Of a stretch of 64,000 bases of DNA, positions 34,189 through 45,540 are shown in pieces. Source of the DNA: Neurospora crassa OR74A (taxonomy: Eukaryota > Ascomycota > Sordariomycetes > Sordariales > Sordariaceae). The translations under genes and the position numbers were made by a program. The notes below the pieces were generated by a model. It was not told the DNA's origin. It made no database searches and saw only the letters and a list, made by a program, of their open reading frames with translations. The stretch is from positions 744,001 through 808,000 of the forward strand of contig NC_026505.1 of assembly GCF_000182925.2 (NCBI RefSeq), given 5' to 3'. Positions within the stretch are counted from its first letter, which is position 1. Each line of letters begins with the position of its first letter.

Positions 34189-34284
34189 GATGTGGATGAT
34201 TCAGGATCAGAGGATGTGGATGATTCAGGATCAGAGGATGTGGATGATTCAGGATCAGAGGGTGTGGATGGATCGGGATCAGAG
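34189..34284 (+). repeat. 24-bp tandem repeat, four units
   Basis: Units start at 34189, 34213, 34237 and 34261; the first three are identical and the fourth has a few changes. In the frame of the gene upstream each unit encodes eight acidic residues (DVDDSGSE), which suggests it was coding. Confidence 0.93.
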
Positions 34285-34323
34285 GTCGGCTCCGTTGTGT
34301 CTGATGAGATGGATTCAGATTGA

Positions 34324-35059
34324 GGACTAACAATGTCGTCTCAACCACTTGGTCACAAAGGGAGATAGGTGTTTTGCACGAAAAGGATCGATGGCTATGT
34401 TGAATGCGAAAGCGTAGGGGTACTACAGACAGAAAGAGCAAGACGCGGGAGTGCTGCCGACTTATAAAAATAGGTACATTACAATTGATCGCCGGTGCGA
34501 TGCTGGATCCCTAGCTGAAGCAACGCTCGCTGTAGAGGTAATATTGAAGCGTGGATACTAGTACCTATGCCTATGCATCTTTTGTTCGGACGGCTGTAGC
34601 CGTACTCACCCAATTACTCCGCTGTTCTTTCGTTTCACTCTACTCCTATCCTTTATTGCTTTGCTTCATTGCTTCATTGCTTCATATCAAAGACAACGAC
34701 GATAACCTTATCGGCAGGCGATATCGAAATGTGGTGAAGGGGATTTCAGAAACTGCAGTGAACGGAAGGACCCAGTGTATTCTGGCGCAAACTATCGTCT
34801 ACACTGTCCGCAACTTGACCAATGGGAGACTGGAGCGGCTTGGAAAAACGCCCTAACTAGGTAGGTAATTGTACATAAATAGGGTCGTACCACGCTTTGA
34901 GCCAGTGAGAGCACAGGAAAACTATTGCACGAAGACCTGACAGACGCGGAACCGTCCTTCAACAGGCCGCTCCGGTGGATGTGGGTCCCTGACCCCCATA
35001 CTGTGAAAGTCCATCATCCACCTCCTCTGTATAAGTAGTTGAAGCACGCTTCAATATTA
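34324..35059. other. Accessory non-coding stretch
   Basis: No convincing gene. It contains TTGCTTCA repeats near 34664-34684 and a 101-codon open frame at 34551-34856 with no features. Confidence 0.5.
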
Positions 35060-35625
35060 GTTGCGTGCCGTAGTGAGAAAATCTGTTTTCAGACATGCGT
35101 TGTGGTTGTTGGACAATAACCACAATCAATGTTTGAAAAACAATGCATGTTTCTTACAGGGGGTAAGCGCTATAATACAGTGAGCGCCCTCAAAGTCGGG
35201 AACTTGGAAATTTTTTAGAGTCTTAAAGTCTCAAAGTCCTACCTTCCTTCCTCTACTCCCCCTAGCGACCTTTATCAACGGAAAGAACCAGCCATTTTCT
35301 TTAGAAATAACCAATTGGCTTAGTAGTCAAGCGGTTAATGAAGTAGTTCTTCATTTTCATTCTTGCTTGTGACCTTTGTTCGATTCCTGTTCGTGACTAA
35401 CTTTTTGAAGCTATTCCGGAAGACCTTGAAGTTCAAATACTGCCCTCACTTTAAAATACTACTATTAAGGTCACTAGAGTATAGAAGGTTATACCCTATA
35501 TTAAGCCCTATACTTTTGACTTCTAGGGGCTTGGAAGACAATTAATGTCTGAAAAAACAGTTACTGTTTTCTAAACATTGATTGTCTGTCAGACAACGCT
35601 TGTTGCGACTCAGGGTTTCCCGCTT
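35060..35625. mobile_element. Degenerate small inverted-repeat element (candidate)
   Basis: Sequence near 35135-35165 (ACAATCAATGTTTGAAAAACA) is found again in reverse complement near 35570-35600. Inside these, GCCCTCAAAGTCGGG near 35188 resembles the reverse complement of the 35500-35525 region. A tRNA-like segment lies between. The pairing is imperfect, so an old non-autonomous transposon is an inference; the inverted match itself is visible. Confidence 0.45.
35311..35396 (+). pseudogene. tRNA-like sequence with A and B boxes
   Basis: TGGCTTAGTAGTC at 35316-35328 resembles an RNA polymerase III A box, and TGTTCGATTCC at 35377-35387 a B box, spaced as in a class II tRNA. The acceptor and T stems do not pair properly, so it is a pseudo-tRNA or the head of a SINE-like element rather than a working tRNA gene. 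Confidence 0.4.
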
Positions 35626-35692
35626 CGGTGAGAATCGAGCATGCTATACCCTCATTGAATGGATAAATTAATTTATATTATCGCGCAGGTTC

Positions 35693-35823
35693 GAATCCTG
35701 CAGGTGACGTCATCTTTTGGCTTTTTTTTTTATATTCATGACGTCTAAATGCTTCCTTTTTGTTGTTTTTGATGCTTTCCTTTTTATATCGGTTAAATTG
35801 GACGTTGAAAGGGTGATGTTAAC
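35693..35823 (+). pseudogene. 3' fragment of tRNA-Ser with downstream flank
   Basis: 35693-35710 matches the T arm of the intact tRNA-Ser (GGTTCGAATCCTGCAGGTG), and 35710-35823 matches its 3' flank at 26983-27101 read on the minus strand. The 5' half and anticodon are missing. It directly abuts the broken end of the SNF2-type relic. Confidence 0.8.
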
Positions 35824-35830
35824 GATTGCC

Positions 35831-37262
35831 GACTGCGATGCGAACATCTGGTATGTGTGCACAATCCGCGATTGTGGCATTCTGTGTAGCCGACCGATGA
35901 TTTGATCGCGCGACCCAGGAGACCAGAGCACTTGAAGAAAGATGAGCCTAGAAGCTCCGTGCATATTGAGGCCTGTACCGCCGGATGCCGCAGTCATCAA
36001 GAGAATGGATAGTTCGGCGGGAGAATAGCTTGTTGAAGTTTCGAATAACTTAAGCACGTATGTCAATAGAAGATATTCTACCGTTGTACACGGCAATTTC
36101 GATATCAAAAAGCCCCGCCGAACCATTGCTGGATTTTTGCTTTCTGGTGATGGCTTCGTAGACAACGTCGAGGATCTTGAGCGACTCGGCGGTAATAACA
36201 ATCTTTTCTTCCGGATAGCTTTGTCTTAAGCGGACCAAGAGGTCGATGGTCGCCTGTATCCTCGGCGTGAAGATTTTGTCATCTTCAGCATTAGACAAGA
36301 ACTTCGTCCATGCTTCGTCTGGATCTTCCTTCAGTCCGGCCTTTGTGTGCTTAGTCACAGTCTGGGAGTCCATATCGGGATCGGCGTTGTCATCGATGTT
36401 TGAGGGCACGGCTGCGTCAACATTACCAGCCATATTCAGCTCTTCGTTGACCACCAGCAGATGTGCAGCGACAAGGGGGATCTCGACTGTCTCCTCGTCA
36501 TCATCGACAGCCTCATCTGGCTCCGCCGTTTGCATCTCCTTGCCCTTGGGCTTCAAAATCGACTTGACTACTGTATTCCACTAGGATTGGGCACAAGGAA
36601 TATCCCATAGCCTTGTTCAACAGTGCCAATCCACGCTGAAGATGTTCCCTTCTATTCCGTGGATCCTCCCCCGCGAGCCTATGATTGCGCAAACCTTTCC
36701 TTGTCAAAGTTCGGATCAAGGTGATGACGTCCTTATAGGTCTCGTCGGTCAGTGGAACCTCCCCCTGGGTGTGTTGAAATTCTGGCAACCCGACAATTGC
36801 CTTGGGCCGCTTGATAACCATTCCCGAAAGCAATCCTATCAGCAATTGCTGCTTCTCGTTGTCCGGAATTTGCATGAGCATGCCCTGCGAATCAACTCCA
36901 CAAAATGTTTCCGAGAAATGGTCGAAGTCCTGAAATGGGCACCCTGGGAGTATGCTCATTTGTCCATATAGGTCCGTCCATTTATTGTGGACGGGTGTAC
37001 CCGATAGTAAAAATGCGGTATTGTACTGTAGGGACTTAATAGCTTTTAAAAGGACGCTGTCGGCGCCCTTTGCATACTGTGATTCGTCGATAATAATTGC
37101 CGGGATAATCGTATATAGTACCGGTCGTAGTGTAAAGGTGCGAATGTAGGGGCCAATGCGGTCGAGACGTCTTGATTCTGCCAGCTTTTTGCCGTGAGTT
37201 GGTAATTTGGCTGGCTTGTTCTGTTTCAAAGGCCACAACATCCTTGTGTCGAGAGCGGACAT
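35831..37262 (-). pseudogene. SNF2-type helicase relic, truncated and frameshifted
   Basis: Three overlapping minus-strand frames carry pieces of one SNF2-family ATPase in the right order. Frame one (37262-36513) has motif II as IIIDESQYAKG, motif III as LLSGTPVHNKWTDLYG, and IKRPKAIVGLPE. Frame two (36556-36050) has an acidic linker and EKIVITAESLKILDVVYEA, the start of the helicase C domain. Frame three (36180-35831) has LLMTAASGGTGLNMHGASR and DQIIGRLHRMPQSR, motifs V and VI. Motif I (the Walker A lysine) is missing because the 5' end is cut. At least two frame changes break the reading (near 36575 and near 36060), and the 3' end is replaced by the tRNA-flank repeat. Working relatives remodel chromatin or act in repair; this copy cannot. 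Confidence 0.85.
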
Positions 37263-37291
37263 AGGATTGGCTGCAAATTACAATATTATAG

Positions 37292-37494
37292 CGTACGGGA
37301 TGCTTGGATGCGTAACATCAGTATACCAAGGTCTAACGTACCAACTATATCGTATTCTGTCTATTCTTAAAACCTTTTTGTCGGCAGGAAAATTAGACGC
37401 CAATAATTCTGTCGGGGACAAAACTGCTTACTATAGTATTTCGGTACGGCTGCTGTCTTGTTATATGCCTGTCCGATAATCGCGAAGCCTTGGG
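37292..37494. repeat. Dispersed repeat R1, copy C, left half
   Basis: Matches 27566-27712 in copy A (GATGCTTGGATGC, AAGGTCTAA, GGCTGCTGTCTTG, ATGCCTGTCCGATAAT) and stops where the TIR of the large insertion starts. The right half resumes at 52474. Confidence 0.8.
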
Positions 37495-37527
37495 GCGTGT
37501 TCGTTACCGCAGTAAAAAGTTAGAGGG
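37495..37527 (+). repeat. Left terminal inverted repeat
   Basis: Begins GCGTGTTCGTTACC and continues CAGTAAAAAGTTAG; its reverse complement is at 52441-52473 with two mismatches, both A/G transitions. Confidence 0.9.
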
Positions 37528-37771
37528 TGTTCAAATTTGCAGAGTTCGGCTTGTAGTAAGCATACTAACTTACTAAACTGCGCAGTGTTCGGTAAATCTT
37601 AGTAAAAATAGTTAATTTTCATACAGGTCGCTGCAACCACCTGCAACCACCTACACTTTCTCCAAATCGTCGATTTAACCAATCAAAGGGCTTGAATCTT
37701 CTCAATTCTCAACTATTTTCCTTACTACACTACAGCTTAATTTTAAGCCGTGGTACAGTAAGGATCGTAAT

Positions 37772-38113
37772 TGTTAGGAACGTAGGCGAAAGGTAGGCTG
37801 AAGTGACTACGGTCGTAGCTATACGTAGGGGACGGTAAATTAGGGGTTAATTTAAAGATATATTAATAGCTACTAATTATAATAAACTACACTCCGTTGG
37901 GCCTCTTTTATACCTATATAAACTCTATTTATCCGCTAACGAGTATTATAAAGCCTTATACTAGTTTAGCGCCTCAGCGCAATAACGGATTATCCTTCCT
38001 GCGAGCCCGACTTAATATAGGCGTTATTATTAATAATCCTATACGTTAGTTAATAAAGGGGAGTAATAACTACTAAAGTACTTCGGTATACGAATTCTTA
38101 GCCTCCTAATATA
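37772..38113 (-). repeat. 342-bp LTR, left, minus orientation
   Basis: Reads TGTTAGGAACG...CCTAATATA on the plus strand and is the reverse complement of the right LTR, with the same length of 342 bp. On the minus strand it is preceded by a run of G (complement of 38115-38122), the polypurine tract expected before a 3' LTR. The preceding five bases are GTAAT, against GTATT after the right LTR. Confidence 0.88.
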
Positions 38114-38566
38114 ACCCCCCCCTTTATAGGTTCTATCACGGGGCAAGGGCACCGTTGGGGGTAAGCTACGATATACGTTATTATACGAAGGAAGCAAGAG
38201 GAGAGTGTGCGCCAGCCTGGGCTTATAGGTAGGGTTGTGTGGCCCGGTAGAGTGGGTCACACAGAGCCTCAATGCCCGGGCCGGCACCAGTGCCATGGCA
38301 AGGCACAGAGCACGTAATCTGCTGTGCCGTGGCCTGGCACAGGGCATGTAATCTAGCCCTATAACAGGTTCCGTCTTTAGAACCTTCGTAATTTATAATA
38401 AATCCTAGTCAAATAGTAAAGGGCGTTAGTATTATACTATTGTAACATTATCGGGTTATATTACTAGCGAAGGTACGAAATCCTCGCCCCTTAATTTAAG
38501 CGAACTATTATTCGTAATAACCGTTAATACTATATTCCGGATATTATAACCGCTTCGCTACTAGCG

Positions 38567-39100
38567 AGCCGCCCGCCGGAATAGTAGTATTATAATATCC
38601 CTTCTTCTAAATTCCAAATATAAATATAAAGCCGCCCGCTAAAATATTAGTATTATAATATCTATTTTTATAAATTCTAAATACGGATGCGAAGCCGCCC
38701 GTTAGAATATTAGTATTATAATGTCTATTCTTACGAGTTCTAAATGCGGATATAAAGCCGTTCGCTAGAATATTAGTATTGTAATATCTATTCTTATAAG
38801 TTCTAAATACGGCGAGCCGCCTACTAGAATATCGGCATTGTAATATCTATTCTTACGAGCTCTAAATACGGGTACGAAGCCGCCCACTAGAATATCGGCA
38901 TTGTAAAGTCCATTTTTATAAGCTTTAACTATAGCGAGCCGCCCGCTAGAATATCGGTATTGTAATATCTATTCTTATAAGTTCTAAATGCGGATACGAA
39001 ACCGGTATTAAATTTAAAGCGCTAACGTTCCGTCCGTTAGAATATCGGTATTATAATATCTATTTTTATAAATTCCAATACGGATACGAAACCGGTATTA
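38567..39100 (-). repeat. About 62-bp tandem repeats, left arm
   Basis: Some eight or nine diverged units, each with GCCGCCCGCTAGAATAT followed by TATTCTTATAAGTTCTAAA-like sequence. The mirror region at 51420-51725 has fewer units, so copy number differs between the arms. Confidence 0.85.
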
Positions 39101-40360
39101 GATTCGAAAAGTTAGTTGGATTCCCGACCGTTACTAAGACTATCGTCCTATAAGCGTATAAGGTAATAAATATTATTTTACCTAACGAGGAGTATTATAT
39201 TAAATTTAAGAGTATTAATAAATATTTTAGGATATTAATATAATTATACTCCGTAATTCCTCTTACTAGATATTCTCTATTATTTATACTCGTAGTGTAG
39301 CTTAATACTTTCGTAAAGTACCTTCTATTGTTTATACTTACTATATAATACTTATATAATTAAATCCTAAGGCTCCTTTTATAAATTATTTTCTATTATT
39401 TGCGCTTATTACGACCTACTACAAATCTTAAATATAATCCCCCTCTCTATAAATTCCGTCTTCGGAATTTTCGTTTCCTTTCCTCGCCTCCTATAATTCT
39501 ATATATTACTTCCTCTATAAACCTCCCTCACTTATATTATTCCTTTTTAATCACCTTCCTATTACCTTCGCTTTATTCTTCGTATTATTTTTTTCGTTCT
39601 AATAATATAATTCCTAACTACTACCCCTACTCTCCCTACTATAATCCGAATTATATACCTTTCTATTTTCTACTTTTCTCTTCTATTTTTATATAATTAC
39701 CGCTACTATTTATTCGTCCTATCCTTCCGCTTTTAACTATTACCCTTATTTTATCCTTCTATTTACCCTTTCCTACTACCTATATAATTATTTAATATTC
39801 TTCTTACTCTACGTTATTTTATATTCGCCTACTTAAAATTATATTTACTTACCTCAATTTATATTTATATAAGGACCCCCTCCCTCGTCTATATAATATC
39901 CTTTCTACCTACCCTCTTTACTTCTCCTTTCTTCTTCTTCCTATCCTTACTTTTATAATTATATTTACTACCCCCTCCTTTAATTCTATAACTATTTTAG
40001 TTACCCCCTTACTTAAACTAACCCCTACTATAAACGTATATATTTCTACTATATACTTATATACTAATTCCCTCTTCCTTTATAAATTTAATTAATATAT
40101 TCGCTTCTCCTTCTTATTCTCTTTCTTTTCGCTCCGTCCTCTCCTTTCTCTCGCTTCATACCTATAATTAACCTCTATTCAATTACTCCTTTCCTATCCT
40201 TCAATAACGTCTACCCCCTTACTTATTTAGGATATAGTATCGCTTTAGCCTAAACGTTTACTAATACCCTAATTTTAAATTTATATAAAGTATTCTATTT
40301 AATTAGTATATATACTTACTAGACTAAAGGTACGCTATTTTCCCCTTAGTACCTCTCCTA

Positions 40361-40376
40361 TTTTTTTTTTTTTTTT
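40361..40376. repeat. T16 tract, left arm
   Basis: Mirror of the much longer A tract at 50109-50147 in the right arm, followed in both arms by the same (reverse-complemented) sequence. Confidence 0.85.
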
Positions 40377-41149
40377 CTAACGTCTTTTCCTTCCAAAATT
40401 CAACGAGAGATCGCAGTATTCGCTATCGCTACACCGCTACATACTCGAAGTCCCCTACGGTATTTATAATTTCCAGAACAATATATAGGATATAGTAATT
40501 AAAATTATACGCTTTATTAATACCGGTAGCCCCCTACCTATTCCCCTCTTATAATAATTATATTAATCTGCGGCGGTATTTTAAATTATAATATAAGTGC
40601 GCCTTATTAATAATAATCTCCCTATAATATTACTTAATATATTCCGAATTAGGAACTTTAATTATAAGGGCTATTCGAAATTTAGCTACTGTAGTATTAG
40701 TAATACTAACGCTAATATCGATCCGGTAGCCCCTATTAGTAGTTTTATTATTAGTAATAGTAACTCTCCTATAAATATTTTTATACCGAATACTCCTATT
40801 CGTATCCCCCCCTCCCCTAATTATAATTATAATCCTTAGCGTTAAATTATTAATAGAAGGTTGGCGTCTATAAATAGGAAATTAAACGAATTATTAAAGT
40901 TCGTAAGGGAAAACTATAAATAAATAGTATAAAGTAGTATCTATAAATATTATTAATAGGTGTAGTAGTACGTAGGAATATTCCTCTTAAAATTGTAGGT
41001 TCTAATCCTATATTAATAATAGTAGACGCTACCGAGGATTTTTTTATTTGGGGCAATAATAGAAAATACAGGCTATTCTCTACCTAGCACCTTATTAATA
41101 TCCTATATTAAATTAAACTACCTTCCCTTCCTATTTCTCGTCCTATTTA

Positions 41150-41490
41150 GTATCTCTATTTTATATTTCTACTTTACATTTCTTCTTTCGCAATTCTACT
41201 TTATATTTCCGCTCTATATCTCTACTTTATATTTCTATATTACGCCTTACATCTACGTCTTATATCTACGTCTTATATCTATATTTTATATTTTTACTTA
41301 TATTTCTACTTTACAACTTATATTAGCGTTTTACATCTCTATTCTACACTTTATATTTATATCCTACATTTATATTTTACATTTATATTTTACGTCTTAT
41401 ATCTTACGTTTTACATTTATATTTTACATCTTACGTCTATATTTTACATTTCTACTTTATAATTTATATCTACATTTTACGTTTCTACTT
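41150..41490 (-). repeat. AT-rich minisatellite, left arm
   Basis: Irregular tandem units of 12 bp or a little more (TATTTCTACTTTACAT-like), mirror image of 48985-49345. It lies just downstream of the chromodomain remnant when read in element orientation. Confidence 0.8.
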
Positions 41491-41599
41491 AGTATTTCTA
41501 AACAATTACTATTCTCTTTCTATTACCTAACTAACCTTTATTAATTTAGTAATCGGCCCGCTACTAGTATATTACTACTATATTTCCCTAACTTTATAT

Positions 41600-41710
41600 T
41601 CCTTAAATAGGTCCGGGTAATTTATATCCTTTTATAAAACCTACAAATTCTCATTATTTAAATACCCCTTCTATTTAACCCAAAACTAATATTAGCGGCC
41701 GGATTTACAA
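41600..41710 (-). pseudogene. Chromodomain remnant, left copy
   Basis: Mirror of 48790-48910. On the minus strand short residues of the YPDNENL motif are still visible, with stops. Confidence 0.5.
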
Positions 41711-42219
41711 TACTTTATAATCGCTTCAACTTTATACTAAATATTATCCTCCTTAATATTTATAATTTCCTTTTATAGCGCCGCCGTAATAGGATCCTTA
41801 TAGTATAATTCTAATAAAGTAATAGGGAATACTAAGTAGATTCGGTAATACGTAGAGAATACAAATTAATATACTATCTTCTTCTCCCTAATAACCTTAA
41901 TAATTTAGAAGGGTCCTAAAAATTTATTTACTAATTTAACACTTAAATAGCGTTATTTAATATATTTTATATTAAATAAAACCCAATTTCCAATATTAAA
42001 CTCCTTTAACTTCCGAACTTTATTATACTATTTTGTATACCCTTAATTAATAATTTCTAAGGCTATTATAATTTCTAATTACTTATAAAGTAATTCGTTA
42101 ATCTAATTAATAATTATTATTGGGAGGATTATCCTCCGCCTTCGCTTCGGATCCGTCGGTCCCTAAGGATAATATTCGAAGAGTAGTTCCGAAGGGGATT
42201 TTTTAATAATAGTATAGAA

Positions 42220-42640
42220 ATAATTATTATATATCTATTATATTAATATAATTTTTTTAGCCTAATTGACCTACTCTATATTATAAAAGATCTAAAAATA
42301 TAATTTTAAATTCTAGTTTTACTTCTCTATTTATCCGTTTATTTAAGGGTACTAAACTATACTAAAATATTTACAAATATTTAAAAATTTATAATAAGTT
42401 TTCTAAAATTAATTTATAAAAAAGCTACCTCTATCTAATATAATAGAATTTAAGAAGCTAAATTATTAGAAGACGTTTTATTAAAAGAGGAATATAAATT
42501 ATTAGGTATTAATCGTCTTCTATATAAGAATATATAAGGCGTATTTAGTAAAACGGTCAATAATAATAAGAATTATATTATAAGTCCGATTAAATATAAG
42601 GTCGAATAATTTTAGTACTTTAATAATAAAATTATATAAA
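42220..42640 (-). pseudogene. Integrase remnant, left copy
   Basis: Mirror of the right-arm integrase region; the same order of fragments (a tract ending in a degraded TDG-type motif, then a DWAEK-like motif) can be followed in reverse complement. Many stops. Confidence 0.6.
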
Positions 42641-43539
42641 ATATTTTACTAAAGGATAGTAGGGATAAATAATAACCTTAATAGCTTATATAATTAGTAA
42701 TTACAAAGTTTAACCTTTTAATACGCTAAATATTCACAAATATATAATTCGATATTAATTATAATAGTAAGCTAGTAATAAAATTAATTAATATACTTCA
42801 ACATCTTCCTTTAGCCTAAGTATCCGGCTATTACTATATTATAGTAGGTATAGAGTAATTCGGCCTATATCCGCTCTAAGACGTAAACTTAGTATTAATA
42901 TTATAGAATTCCATCTTCCCCTATTTTTTAATTCTTTACCCATCTCCTCCCTTCGCTATTCTTCTATATTTCCTTAATAATAAATAAATCTTCCTTCTAT
43001 ACCTCTAATAATTACTATTCTAATAGTAGTAATTACTCTTCGTCCTTCCGTACCCTTACTACTATTGTATACCCGCCTATATTTCCTATAATAATACCTT
43101 TATCCTCCCTCTCTAATTTAATAATAGTTTCGCTTATAAATTTTACCTTCTTTCTTGCTACTCTATCCTTTCCGCTATTACTTTTAATTCCCTTACGCTT
43201 CTTCTCTTCCTTATTTAATTCGCCTTCCCCCTATAAATTCCGCCTTTCTTCTTATAATTTAACCCCTTCGTTCTCTAATACCCAACCTTCTTCTATTTTA
43301 CTTATATCCTATCGTTATTCCCTCTTTTCTACTACCGTCTTTTAAATTTCCTTTCTAATTAAAATTATCCGTTTTACTAATACCTTTAATACTCAATTTT
43401 CCTTTATTACCCAACCCTTCTCCTTACCTCCTTTAATAACCTTTACTAATAGGTAGTCGCCCCCTACCTCCTATTTTTCTCCTTATAATTATAGTTTCTT
43501 TAATAGCCTATTTATTAAATTTAATTTTCCTAAATAATA

Positions 43540-43990
43540 TTCAATTCTAAAGTTATATACTACTAATTTTAACGCCCACCAATTTTACCTTATATTAACC
43601 CGCTCCTTCTTTTAAAAATATTATAAATTTAAATAATTTATAATTATTAAAAATAGTTTATTTATATATAATAAATATTACTTTTACGCCTTTAACGCTC
43701 CTATAATTACTAATAGTTCTTTATCCCCAACCTTATATTTAATTTCCTCCAGTAATTTCTTTTTCGAAAAGAAAGTTACTAGGTACTATTTATTATTATA
43801 TAACTATATAAGAACCGCCCCGATTGTAAAATCCGATACGTCCGTCTCTATTTGGATTTGTAATGCTAGGTCGAAGTAGTATAATATAGGAATTTCCTAG
43901 AATAGCTTTTTAAATTCTACGAACGCTTCTTCTACTTCTTTTATAAATTCGAATAGCCTCTATTTATCCCCCTTTAATAATTCTATTAAG
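43540..43990 (-). pseudogene. RNase H remnant, left copy
   Basis: Mirror of 46710-47160. FSKKK-like and RELLV-like fragments of gypsy RNase H can be read on the minus strand, interrupted by stops. Confidence 0.6.
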
Positions 43991-44223
43991 GGTACGGTTA
44001 TTTTAAAGTATAATATTACGAAACGTTAATAGAATTTTATAAACCCTAAGAAAATTTAAATATTATAAACGCTCGTTGGAGTTTCCTATTTTACAATTAT
44101 TATTACCCTCTTTAGATTTATCGATACGCTTTCCGGGGAAACAATATATCCTAGGAATAATACCCGCTTTATATAAAATTCGTATTTATTTAGGTTTATA
44201 TAGAGGTTGCGATTTTATAATCG

Positions 44224-44323
44224 NNNNNNNNNNNNNNNNNNNNNNNNNNNNNNNNNNNNNNNNNNNNNNNNNNNNNNNNNNNNNNNNNNNNNNNNNNNNN
44301 NNNNNNNNNNNNNNNNNNNNNNN
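44224..44323. other. Assembly gap (100 N)
   Basis: Exactly 100 N, a conventional size for a gap of unknown length. It lies in the left arm. Confidence 0.98.
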
Positions 44324-44689
44324 CAAATAGTTTAATATTCTCTAAGCCTTCTAACTATTCTACGTACGCTACTACTTTATTTATTGTATTAATACTAACC
44401 GTCGAAAGGACGCTTTATTTAAAAAGGGAGTATAATTGGTTAGCCTAAATAATAACCTAAATATATTCCGGTTAATTATATAATAAATTAAATTCTTTAA
44501 TATAATAGCGGTTATAAAAATTATAAATAATTTCCGAAGCGCCTTACTATATACATTTAAATTTATTAAGAATAGATTGTTTAATAGCCTAAGTATTACT
44601 ATTATATTTAATTTCTAAGAAAATATAGAGGTTGTTCTATATAGGTACATTACAAACCGTATTATACTTAGGTTTACTACGAAGAATTA

Positions 44690-45440
44690 ATATATATTTA
44701 ATCTATACGTTCTTAAAATTACCTTTAATATAATTAATAGCGAATGAGAGGGAAATATAGGGGTACTTCTAAAAATATATATTAACGTTATAGAAGTAAT
44801 TCCGTAATTATAAGAAACTCTCGCTAGTAAATTTAATAATATTATATTTAAAATAATATTTAATATAGGCCGGTGTAATTATAATTAGTAAAGGAGTAAT
44901 TATAATAATAATTGTTAATAAAAGGGTAATAAAGGGATTTATAGTAAAAATACGAATCTAATTATAGAAAAAGTAATCCTAATAATAGAACTTAGCGGAG
45001 ATAGGGGGGTAATTTTCTATAAAATCTTATTTAGCGAGGCCTACGAAAGCGAATTACTCCTATTAAAATATATATAAAGGGAGATAATTAAGGAGGAGTT
45101 TAATTATAACGAATTGAAATTCGAATAATTATTACTTATATATAAATTTATCGGCTTCCAAGATTTAGGGGTACGAATAGGGAGCTTAGGGCGGTATAGA
45201 AGGATAGTCTTTATTATTATCTTTTTTAATAGATTTTATAGTAAGCTAGTATTATTATAATAAAAGTAGAGGAGGTTAGGCCGTTTTAATTATAATAACT
45301 ATAGGGGTAGTAGTATAAGAAGGACGAAGAGTAGCTTCGGCGGTATAAAAGATAAACCGGCCGCTATATATATATATTTTAATAATATTAGTTTAATTCC
45401 TAAAGGAAGAACTATTAATTTATTAAGAATATAGGCGAAA
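44690..45440. other. Centre of the inverted pair, gag-proximal remnant
   Basis: AT-rich sequence between the mirrored arms with no clear match in the other arm visible by eye. In the plus direction it may be the gag-proximal part of the right copy (charged, Asn/Tyr/Arg-rich fragments near 45230-45330), but I cannot identify a zinc knuckle. All frames have stops. Confidence 0.4.
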
Positions 45441-45540
45441 NNNNNNNNNNNNNNNNNNNNNNNNNNNNNNNNNNNNNNNNNNNNNNNNNNNNNNNNNNNN
45501 NNNNNNNNNNNNNNNNNNNNNNNNNNNNNNNNNNNNNNNN
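45441..45540. other. Assembly gap (100 N)
   Basis: Exactly 100 N at the junction between centre and right arm. Confidence 0.98.

Larger units (their letters stand above)
37772..44680 (-). mobile_element. Chromodomain Ty3/gypsy retroelement, left copy, RIP-mutated
   Basis: Read on the minus strand, the arm carries RNase H remains (about 43990-43540), integrase remains (about 42640-42220), a chromodomain remnant near 41710-41600, tandem repeats and then the LTR. Every frame is full of stops. Composition is very AT-rich, TpA-rich and poor in CpA/TpG while CpG persists, the mark of RIP. It mirrors the right arm over nearly its whole length. A 100-N gap interrupts the part nearest the centre. Confidence 0.8.

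Noticed and set aside
34551-34856. 101-codon open frame in the island
   Set aside because: No motif; the hydrophobic part comes from a TTGCTTCA repeat.
39400-40839. Open frames inside the AT-rich block
   Set aside because: Their Asn/Tyr/Ile/Pro-rich sequence is what RIP-mutated DNA gives by chance; the region mirrors the other arm and is retroelement debris.
44076-44330. Open frame crossing an N gap
   Set aside because: Forty per cent of it is unknown sequence, and it lies antisense to the RT remnant.
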